Below are positions 1 to 9,100 of a stretch of DNA of 11,664 nucleotides, in pieces. Where the stretch lies: contig DGDU01000046.1 of assembly GCA_002385605.1 (NCBI GenBank), forward strand, positions 1,522 to 13,185, given 5' to 3'. The number at the start of each line of letters is the position of its first letter. Within the stretch, counting starts at the first letter, position 1. Under the pieces are notes generated by a model. It worked only from the letters and a program-made list of their open reading frames with translations. It did not search any database and was not told the DNA's origin. The position numbers and the translations under genes are program-made. This DNA is from Christensenella sp. UBA3944 (GTDB taxonomy: Bacteria; Bacillota; Clostridia; Christensenellales; DTU072).

Positions 1-252
1 GTGCTTTTCCTTCTCCTCGTCCTGCTTGGCTTTAAGCTTATTGGCCTTTTCCTGCTTAAGCGCGGCGGGGTAAGTTTTTGCCGCGGGCGCGTAATCGGCT
101 ATTGCCAGGCTAAGGTCCTTAAGGTCGGGCAGAATATCGGGCCCTTCCTTCTTTGTCGGAGGCGGCGTTTCCTTTATACAGGCCGCAAGCAACATCGAAA
201 GGCAAAGTACCAAGGCAAGAATAACGATCAAGTGCTTCTTGTAGCGTTTCAT
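1..252 (-). CDS. Putative lipoprotein, N-terminal 84 residues (runs off left edge)
   Basis: This is a minus-strand gene starting with ATG at 252-250 and open to base 1, so its C-terminus is outside the window. The product begins MKRYKKHLIVILALVLCLSM and continues to LLAAC. That is a basic n-region, a hydrophobic core and a lipobox (LAAC) with the lipidation cysteine at residue 25 (codon 180-178). Known biology of this signal predicts export by Sec, lipidation by Lgt, cleavage by signal peptidase II and anchoring in the membrane. After Cys25 comes a Pro/Thr/Lys linker, an acidic Asp/Leu-rich segment (residues about 40-55) and, from about residue 67, a Lys/Glu/Asp/Ala-rich helical-looking stretch (KAKQDEEKEKH at the edge). 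AAGGGAG lies 6 bases upstream of ATG and fixes the start. It is co-directional with the giant repeat gene. I recognise no family and the function is unknown. The same DNA is open on the plus strand, but that reading has no comparable start signals. Confidence 0.87.
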   Translation of the reverse strand, partial: MKRYKKHLIVILALVLCLSMLLAACIKETPPPTKKEGPDILPDLKDLSLAIADYAPAAKTYPAALKQEKANKLKAKQDEEKEKH

Positions 253-258
253 AGATAA

Positions 259-265
259 CTCCCTT
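259..265 (-). promoter_or_regulatory. Shine-Dalgarno of the lipoprotein gene
   Basis: On the minus strand these bases read AAGGGAG, with a 6-base spacer (TTATCT) before the ATG at 252. This is near-ideal spacing and complementarity to the 16S 3' end. It decides the lipoprotein start, and no competing in-frame start gives an intact signal peptide. Confidence 0.75.
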
Positions 266-267
266 AG

Positions 268-310
268 AGATTTTTATAGCTTACACTATATTTTATGAGA
301 TTTTATTAGC
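268..310 (-). promoter_or_regulatory. AT-rich leader, possible weak promoter for the lipoprotein gene
   Basis: This stretch is strikingly AT-rich beside GC-rich coding DNA. The minus strand holds -10-like hexamers: TAAAAT (295-290), TATAGT (290-285) and TATAAA (278-273). Any of them would give a short 5' leader before the Shine-Dalgarno. I could not find a convincing TTGACA-like -35 at 16-18 bases from any of them, so a promoter is only a possibility. The lipoprotein gene may instead be read from the giant gene upstream. Confidence 0.25.
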
Positions 311-364
311 GACGCGGAAAACCGCATAGCCAACCGTTATTACAGCAGCCAACGCTGCGCGCAA
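293..364 (-). other. In-frame post-stop extension with a hydrophobic, anchor-like segment
   Basis: Directly after the TGA (367-365) of the giant gene, the same frame stays open for 23 codons to a TAA at 295-293. The first residues are Leu-Arg, then a 14-residue uncharged core AALAAVITVGYAVF, then a tail containing Arg and Lys (RVANKIS). A hydrophobic core followed by basic residues is the usual form of a C-terminal membrane-retention segment, though this core is short for a full transmembrane helix. The DNA keeps the GC-rich look of the gene until about 311 and only then turns AT-rich. It could be a lost anchor (TGG to TGA), a read-through extension, a sequencing error, or chance. No sorting motif (LPxTG) is visible. 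Confidence 0.4.
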
Positions 365-3300
365 TCAGGCGATTATCGAGCCGTAGGCTGTCCAGATGTA
401 ATCCCTGTAGACATCGAGGGCAACCTCGGGCACCGAGATAAGCTCTATGCCGTCGAACGCGCCGTCGTAAAGCTCTATCATCGGGGTCGTGCCGGTAATG
501 TTTACCCTCGCCGCGCCGCTGCTTAAGAAGGCGCCGCCGACGATACTCCTTATGCCAAGGCTCTCGTCTAGGGTAACCTCTGTTTCGTCCCCATTATAAA
601 GCAACAGCCTGCCGTTGTCAACCACAAAGATTTGGGAAGCCGCCCAAGCGGTGCCCGTGAAGGCGTGCTTGCCGATGTAACGGACGCCCGAGGGAATGGT
701 TACGGATTCCAGCCTCGTTAGCCCGTAGAAGGCGTACTTGCCTATTACGGTTACGGGGTAGGTGGCAGAGCCCACGGTTATCGTTTGCGGGATGTTCAGG
801 CTTTGCGCCTCGCCGAGGTACTGGGTTATCGTAATCTCGCCGCCCGCTATGATGTACCTTAGCGCGCCTTGCGTATGCACGGTGCTTACGCCGAAGTAAA
901 CCGGCCTCTCCCAACCGGCGTACCACTCGTAGGAGCCCTCGGGCAGCGCGGTATAGATTATAAACGCGGGCTCGCCGCCCTCGGCACGGAAGGCGTACCT
1001 GTTCACATTGGCAATGCCCGCGGGCAGGTAAACGCTTCTTATATTATTGTTATAAGCAAAGGCGTAGGCGCTTACGGCGGTTACGGTATAGGTTACGCCG
1101 TTATGGGTTACCGATTGCGGGATGGTATACTCGCTTGCCATACCCTCGTAGCGGATAAGCGCCGCCCTATTGCCGTTTACCGCGGCGAACAACCCGCCCT
1201 CGGCGGTAAAGAAGGAGCCTAAGCCGAAGTATTCCTGCAAGGCGCCCATATCGGGGCTGTAGCCCGCCGGCCTGGATGCGGCCTCATAGAATATCACCGT
1301 ATACGGGAAGGAGTTGGGCCCTATGGCCTTTACTGTCTCGGGAACGGTAAGCGAGGTAAATGTCGGGCGGGTGGTCTTGCTGACATAAGCCGCTATCGTA
1401 TCGACGGCGTATCCGCCCGCCTCAGCGGGTACTGTCAGGGCGGTATCGGTACCGTTTACAATGGCAAGGAGGGCGCCGCGGTAGAATATCATGCCGTTAA
1501 CTTCGGTGAAGGCGTCTATGTCGGCGAAGTGCCCCCACGCGGTTTGATACATATTGAGGTAAGCCGCGGGCACAAGCACCTTACTGATGCCGTCAAAGGC
1601 GTTCTCGTTAACTTCAGGCAGCATGCCGTCACGGAAGATTACATAATCGACGGCATCGGCGGAGGCGAAAGCGCCGCCCATGATGCCCGTAAACCTCTGG
1701 CTGTCGAAGACGACGGCGGTTTCGTAGCCCCTGTACAGCCTTATGCTGTTGCCGACTTGCACAAAGTCGCCCGTAAGCCTCGAGTACCACAGCGTGCCCG
1801 TAAGCGCGTTCTCCCCGATATTAACTATGGATGAGCCGAAGTTGTTAAGAACGGCGAGCAGGGCGCAGCCATAGAAGGCGTAAGCGCCTATCTCGGTGAG
1901 GTTGGCGGGCAGCTGTACTGTGGTCAAAGAGGTGTTTCTGTAGAAGGCGTATTCGGCTATCCTGGTAACCGTGTACACATATTCTGTGGAAACCTCGTTC
2001 TCCGTAACCGTCACGGTTATCGTATCGGGAATTTCAAGCGAGGTTACATTGCTTTGGATATGCCCGATAACCGTCGCTTCCATGGTGGAAGGCGAAAGCA
2101 GGTACTGTATAGAAGTGCCGTATATTTCGTTTGCGTTTACATTCACGCTTAAAGCGTCGCGCGACCAGCCCTCGGGCCACGAAGGCATAACCGTATGCTC
2201 GAGATTAATCACGGCGTTATACGAGCCCATAAAGGCGTCGGCATGCACATCTGTTATTTCTTTGGGAATATAGATTTTTCTTATGTCTGTGCGGAAGGCG
2301 AAGGCGTAAACGCCGATGGACACAACGCCGTATGCCTTGCCATCGGAATTGAAGCCAGCGGGAATATCGACCTCGCTGTCGGCGCCCACATAGTCCACTA
2401 TATGTGCTTTGTTGTTAGCGGTATCCAGCTTGTAGAGGAAGCCGTTAACCGTAACATAATCGTCGTAGCCGTAATAGGTGAACTTGATATCGGCGTCAAA
2501 AGCTACGGTTGCGCCCGCATAATCCCAATCGGGATTCCTGCCGGCGTGCCCCATGTACAGCACGGCCTGGTCGCAGCCCGCGAAAGCGTACTCGCCTATG
2601 CGGATAACCGATGAAGGCACATATATCCTGTAAAGCCCGCTTTGGTTATAGAAGGCGTAAGGCTCTATCGCGGTTACATTATACGAGGCGCCCATTACCG
2701 AGCCCTGGGCGGGTATGGTAACTATATCCGAGGCGCCGCCGTACCTAACGATGCTAAGTTCCCCGTTTTCGAGAAGCATTACAAGCCCTTGCTGGTCGGT
2801 CATTATCGACGAAGAAAGCACCACGGGCTGATTGCCGAAATCGTTCCAGCCGAGCGGCCAGTTGGCGGCAACCATGTTGTGCTGCAGGCTCATAATAACA
2901 TTGCCGCTATTCGCGTAGGCAATGCGGTCGCGCATGGTTATTACGCTGTCGGGTATGAATATCTTGGCAAGATTCTTATTCGCGAAGGCGTAGGAGGCGA
3001 CCTTGTTGACGGTAAGGCTTATCCCGCCTATCGATACGCTTCTTGCGATTGTCACTATCGAGGTTTCGCCCACATAACCCACGGCCGCGGCGCCCGAACC
3101 GTTGTTTCTTAAGTACACGACGCCGTTAACCGTCACCGAATTCGAGCTGTCGTAGAATGTATCCGAGAAGCCGTCGTCCCAGCCGTTTGCGTATCCCGCG
3201 GGAGCCGAGGCCGCCTCCACAAAGGCGTTAGCCGCGGAGTAGGTGCGCGCTCTGCTGAAGGCCTTGGCGCCGATATAAACTACGCTTTCGGGTATTCTCA

Positions 3301-6181
3301 CGCTTACGAGGTCGGAGGTAACGCCGTCGAAAGCGTAACTGGCTATACCCGTTACATACCTCATATTTCCGCCCACATTAAGCACAGAGGGTATCTCGAT
3401 GTCAGAAACAGAGGCGTTGGCATAGCCTATTATCATCAAGCCGCCGGCGTCGGGTATTACGATATAATCGCCTGTCGCGGCGGGGGTGTAATTTCCGTGA
3501 ACCTCGAAGGCCGAAGCCGCCCACCCGTAGGCCGACACATCTATGTCGCCGCGGGCATATACGACGCAGTCCTCGGCCGTGCCCTTGAAGGCGTTGGCGC
3601 TTATAAGGGCGGGGTCGATGCCCTCGTTAAGGACTATCTTCTTTACCGCGCGGTTAATGAAAGCGTAACCCGCGATGCCCACAACCTGCCTGCCTGCTAT
3701 GGTTTCGGGAATCTCCACCGCGGCGCTGCCGCCGTTGAAGGCAAACAGTATGGCGCCGTTTTCGACGGCGTAAATTGTATAGTCGCCTTCGTTAATGAAG
3801 CCCGATTGTCCGACATAGATTTCGCCTATGCCCTCGTCCCAGCCGTTGGAGTTGTCGGGAATGGTATTGCTCAAAATTATCAGCGAGAGGCCGGGCGCCT
3901 GCCCGAACGCCATGGGGGCTATATTTGTAACCGTGGAGGGCAAAGTCAAGCGGAACAGCCTGTTGCCCGTAAAGGCGCCGTCGCCCACCGCCGTTACGGC
4001 GAATGTCTCTACGATGGCTTCTACGGTTACCTCGATGAGGCTCTCGTCGTAGCCTATTACGGTTGCTTCGTTGTTCTGCAAGTAGTAACGCACGCCGCCT
4101 ATGACGAGCGTGGTCCCACTTATATCCTTGTATACTTTATAGACGCCGTCGGACCAGCCCGCGCCGAAGGTATCCGCGCTGCCAAGCAGATAAACTATTA
4201 GGTTATCGCAGCCGGCGAACACGCCCCTGCCCATCACAGTAATTGTTGCGGGCAGAGTCAGTTTTTCAAGCTCGGTATGCCCCGCGAACGCCCTGTCGGC
4301 GATTTCGGTTATGGCAAAGCCGTTAACGAATTCGGGCACCCTTAACTCCCCGAGTCCGCCTTCGTAATACACCAAAGTGTTTTCGTAATACAGCGCTCCG
4401 TCCAGATAGGTATAGCCCTTTATGACGGACGCGTGCTGCGGCCACGCGGCTTTGTAAGCGTTAAGATACTCGTAAGGCACAAGCACGGCCTCAACGCCGG
4501 CGAAGGCGCCGCTGCCCGCCGCCGGGGGCGTAGCCGTCATGAACACGGCAAACCTCGCCGCGCCCGTAGAGAAGGCGCCGTCGATAATCGAGGTTACTCC
4601 GTCGGGCACGATGGCGGCATTATAAGAAGCGGCATAGAGGTAAAGCTTATCCTGCCTTATTATCCAATCCCCGTTGTTAAGCCAGGGGTTGCCGCCGAAC
4701 GCGTTCCAGCCGATGTAAACAAGGTTGTTGTTAAAGGTGAAGCTTTCGAGAGCCGTGCAGCCGGCGAAGGCGTAAGCGCTTATCTTCTGCATATCGGCGT
4801 TCAGGGTAACCGATGTGATATTGGTATTGTTATAGAAAGCGTAAGGCGCTATCTCGGTTACCCGGTAGGTGCTGGTCGGAGTGAAGGGTATTTCGTTGGG
4901 TATTACTACATTCTCGGCGGTGCCGGTGTACCCTACCACCACAAGGGCGTTGTTGTACAGTATAACCCTGAAGCCGTCGGCGGTCGTCCTTTCGGCGGAT
5001 GCCGAGGCGTTGGTGTAGTAGCCAAGCACATACTCGCTCCAGCCCTGCGCCCAGCCTACGGGAACCTGCGCGGCGTCCAGAAGGACAAGGGTATTCCTGC
5101 AGCCCCTGAAGGCATATTCGCCCGCGTTGGACACGCTCTCGGGTATCCTTACAACGCGAAGCGCCGGGGCCTCGGCAAAGGCGTTTGCCGCTATTCTCCT
5201 TATGGTATAGGTAAAGGAAAGCGTCATTGTCTCGAGGTTGGCAGCCTTTATAAGCACTGCGCCGCCGCCCGACATTATAAACTGATTGCCGCTCGCGTCG
5301 TTAAGGATGGCGCCTTCGGCGAAGTAGCTTTCGGCCACACCGTTATTCCAGCCGTTCTGATAGCCCGCGGGCTGGGACGACTTTAGGACGATAACGGTAA
5401 GATACGGGCTGCCGAAGAAGGCGTTTACCGCAATCTGCTCGACGCCTGCGGGAATTATGACCCTAAGAAGCTGGGGATTGCCCGCGAAGGCTTTGGATTC
5501 TATTCCGTACAGCGCCTCGCCGCTAAGCGTCTGCGGCAGGGTGAGGAAGGACTCCGAACCTAAATAGCGGATTATTGTCCTTCCGCCCATCACAGGCTTG
5601 GAGACATAGTCGCCGCTCCTGAGATCTGCGCCGGATAGAGAGGTATGGATGCCCAGCACATTCTGCGCGAAGTCGGGAGACCAGTTGCTTATATCCGCGG
5701 CTCCGGTTGCCACTACTGCGTTGGAAAGCCCGATATAGGCAAACGGCGCGACCTCGGTTACCGAGGCGGGGAAGTATATAAATTTAATCTTTGTCGTGCC
5801 CGCGAATGCGTGTCCCGCTATCTTGCGGACGCCCTCCGGCACATAGACAACCTCATTGTCGTCGCTGCATTGATAGAGGGTATCGCCGAATATGACTAAA
5901 TTGCCATCCTGCGAATACGCCGTTATCTTGGAAGCGTGTGCCGGCCACGCCGCCTTATAATCGTTTACGGCGGGTGCGGGCACATAAATCGCGCTTACCG
6001 AGCCCAGGCTTCCCTCAAGCGCGGGCGGGGTATAAGAGGTAATAAGGAGGGATACCGCAGCCGAGCCGTTAAAGGCGCCCGCGGCAATCCTTGTTACGAC
6101 ATGCCTGTCCGTAAGCGCTATGACGGAGGCGGTCTTGTTTGTATAAATAAGGGTGCCGTCAGCCGTCACGAAAGAGCCGTC
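365..6181 (-). repeat. Chain of ~16 short LRR modules with regularly spaced Trp joints
   Basis: Each module has an edge strand (xYxLxNNxAxVIGYxGxxxxVxIP), one or two LRRs (AYAFYN, EYAFAGC) and a joint. Joints are of two types. Type A reads TPPxxxxxAFxGVxxVLVPYxYLxAYKxAW. Type B reads VxLxAxxxPxGWxxGWxxGxxxxYF. Joint Trp (once Tyr) codons have their upper base at 5947, 5683, 5350, 5041, 4444, 4156, 3841, 3523, 3181, 2848, 2527, 2167, 1537, 1261, 913 and 394. Counting from 6223, the steps in residues are 92, 88, 111, 103, 199, 96, 105, 106, 114, 111, 107, 120, 210, 92, 116 and 173. Both joint types are known from Bacillota LRR_5 proteins (IYVPxxSVEAYKxAW and IYCEAxSKPSGWxxxW). The three long steps contain an internal beta-insert. 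Confidence 0.8.
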
Positions 6182-9100
6182 GGCTACATGCGCGGGGGCT
6201 ATCTTCTGCCCGTAGGCGCTCCACGCCGTGGCGAACATGCCGTACAGGTCGTAAGGCACATAGACGGTTTCGAAGGTATTCAAGGCCCCGATGCCCAGGG
6301 TTAGCGGCGAAATCATATTGACAAACAGCTTTGTCGAGGCCGCCGAGGCAAAGGCGCCCGAGGAAATCATATTAAGTTCAAATCCCGCGGGTTTATCCTC
6401 GTCCGAAAGCACGATGTACTCGCCCGCGCTCTTGGCAAGAAGCAGCCTGCCGTTGCCGAATATGTATTTTGCCGCAGAAGTGCTGAACCACGGGGTGTCC
6501 TTAAAGGCGTCGGCGCCTATATCCTCAATATAATCAAGGTCGAAGATCGTGGTTACATCCTCAAGGGCGCCGCCCCTTCTTATCTGTACCGAAGTAAGGT
6601 TTACGCAGTTTTCGAAGGCCGAAGCGCCTATCGTCACAAGCAGGCTGTCGGAAGGTATTATAAGTTTTGTTATGCTTGCGTTGCCCTTGAAGGCCTCGGC
6701 GTTTATGGTGTTTATGCCGCCCGGAAGCTCATAGGTCGAAGCCGTGCCGTAATACTTTATAAGGGCGTCGCCCCTGTCGCCGGTGGCTATAAGGGTGTTG
6801 TTCTCGGTCCTCATACCTGTGCCCTCGAAGGCGTCAACGGCTATGTTGGTGAGGGTGTAGGGCATATCTATCTTGGCAAGCAGGCTGCAGTTATAGAAGG
6901 CCTTTGAAAGCATTGTTGTTGCGGCGCTGCCGCTTTGGAATCTGACGGCCTTTATAAAGTTGTTGCCTTCCCAGATTACGCCGTTTGATGTGGTGGCGAA
7001 GGCGTAAGGGCCTATCACCTTAACGGTATTGGGTATGGTTACGGTGGACTCCTGCCCCTTGTAGCGGTAGAGGTAGCCGTCAAGGATTACCACATAGTTG
7101 GGCTGGGCGTTGTACCACGCCGTGTTCTCAAAGGCGTACAAGCCTACCGTCTTGACAGACAAGGGCAGTATTATCTCGGTGACATTTACGCAGCCCTGAA
7201 GCATTCCGGCTATTATCGAAGCCGAGCCGGGTATGACCTCGACTGTCCTTACATGCGCGGGCAGTTGCTCTCCGTTAATCAAATCCACAAGTTTTATATC
7301 GCCGCCGTTGTAGGCTATCCTGGTCAGCCCGGGGTTGTTGGCTACCAGGTTGTAGATGTTATCCCTGCCGCAAAGGATGTTGTTTGTGTCAAGTATGGTT
7401 ACCGAAACAAGGCGCTTGAGGTTTCCAAACGAGTATTCCGTGAGTATATCCGATGCCCGGAAGGTAAGGTTGGCAACAACGGAATACAGGGCGTGGTTGC
7501 CTATGGACACTATCTCGTATCCGCCCACAAAAGCGGGTATCTCGACAGTTGTCCGGTTGCCCGTGTACTGTATGAGCACAGCCGTAGCCGCGCCCGTTAC
7601 CTCGAGCATATAATCGCCTATCTCCGTTATGTTGTTGGGAACGACGGAGATTCCGAGCGCCGCCGCGGAGGGATACTGCCCTGTCTTTTCGGCGTCCACA
7701 AACAGCTGCGAGCCTGCCATTAGCCCGTCGAACACCTGGCTTCCGAAGGAGGGCGCGTTGCCTTTAATTATAATCTTGCTAAGCGCCTTTGCGCCCGCGA
7801 AAGCCCTGTCGTATATGGCAAGCAGGTTAGAGGCGGTTATTATTTCGACAAATTCGTTATTCTCAAAGAGGTTGCGGTTTATGGCCTTAATCTCCCAGGG
7901 CAGCACGACATGCTTGTCGCTTCCCTTGTAGCTTACGAGAAGGCCCCTGCCGTCAAGGTCCTTGAGTATTATCACGAAGTCGCCCTCGTAGGCGTTCTCC
8001 CAGCCGCTGCCCGTAAAGGCGTTGGCGCCTACCTCGGTAAGCGAGGAGGGCAACTCTATATTAATAATGTTTATACAATCCTTAAACATCTCGCGGGCGA
8101 GAGTGGTTTCGCCTTCGAAGATTTTCACGGTCGTGATATGCGCGGGGGGCAACCTGTCGCCAAGGATGGCGGAAATGCTAAGTTTGCCGCCCGTAACTAT
8201 AGTCGTAAGCCCCTTGTTGGCATTAACCATATCGTAGATATAGTCCTTGTTCATCCTGAAGGGGTCTGCGGCGCCTTCGCCGGAAGGCCTGGGAAGGGCG
8301 TCCCTTATGGTTATTTCGGTGAGCCCGTTGAGAGCGCCGAATACCTTGGGGTCGGCGTATACGCCCACGCTGAAGCTAAGCGTCCTCACATTGCGGGGGA
8401 CGATGTAGTTAGCGAGCCTTATGACATCGGCGTTGCCTATGCGGGATGGTATGACGAGGTCCTTATCGGGGCCGTAGTATTGTATAAGAGTAATGTTGGA
8501 GTTGGTATTGTCATAAATCCAGTAGTCGCCGTAGAAGAGGTTACCCGCGAACAGGTTGCTCCACGAGGGGTTACCGAGCTGGGCGCGGACTATCTGCTCC
8601 CAGTTGTTATCGGGCTCGAGGAATTTCTCCCTGCTCGAGGTGGTAACATAGATTTCAAGCGACTGCATGCAGCCCGTGAATATGTTGGTGGTGTTGGCGA
8701 TGTAGATGCGGGAGCCCGCCATACTGTTGAAGAAAAGCACCAGCTTCGCAAGCTTGCGGGCGTTGTAGAAGGCGCCCTCGCCTATCGCCGCCATCGTTTC
8801 GGGGAATATGGCGTGCTCGAGGTTTACCGCCTCGGCGAAGGCGTAATTGCCCACGCTCGTAAGGACGGAGCCTTCCTCGAACATAAAGCTTCTTAACGAA
8901 GCGCCGCGGAAGGCGTTTTCGTTTATCTGCCTTATCTCTTTGGGAAGCATGACTATTTCGGCGTTGCCGCGGTAAGCGTAAAGTATGCCGTTGCCCAGCA
9001 CGACAAACTCTTCGGTGGCGTTTGCGATAAAGGGCGTTGCCTTAAAGGCGTCGCTTTCTATCTTATTTACGGTAGAGGGCAGGCCGATGTGCATAAGGCT

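Noticed and set aside
1..258. Plus-strand frame with an apparently hydrophobic start (MLFLLLVLLGF).
   Set aside because: It is antisense, in register, to the lipoprotein's charged Lys/Glu/Leu stretch; antisense Lys/Glu codons read as Leu/Phe. The minus strand has the Shine-Dalgarno, signal peptide and lipobox.
314..358. Two small inverted repeats as a possible terminator: GCAGC-4-GCTGC at 345-358 and GCGG-4-CCGC at 314-325.
   Set aside because: The stems are only 5 and 4 bp and neither is followed by a T-run on the minus strand. They do not look like an intrinsic terminator.
365..367. TGA read as Trp through an alternative genetic code.
   Set aside because: The upstream 3,765 codons contain no in-frame TGA and all Trp are TGG, so a genome-wide code change is very unlikely. 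Only local read-through or mutation remains possible.
618..926. Shorter same-strand frames (618-926, 9628-9810, 10575-10775).
   Set aside because: They overlap the giant frame in another register, have basic, low-complexity translations, and have no start signals.
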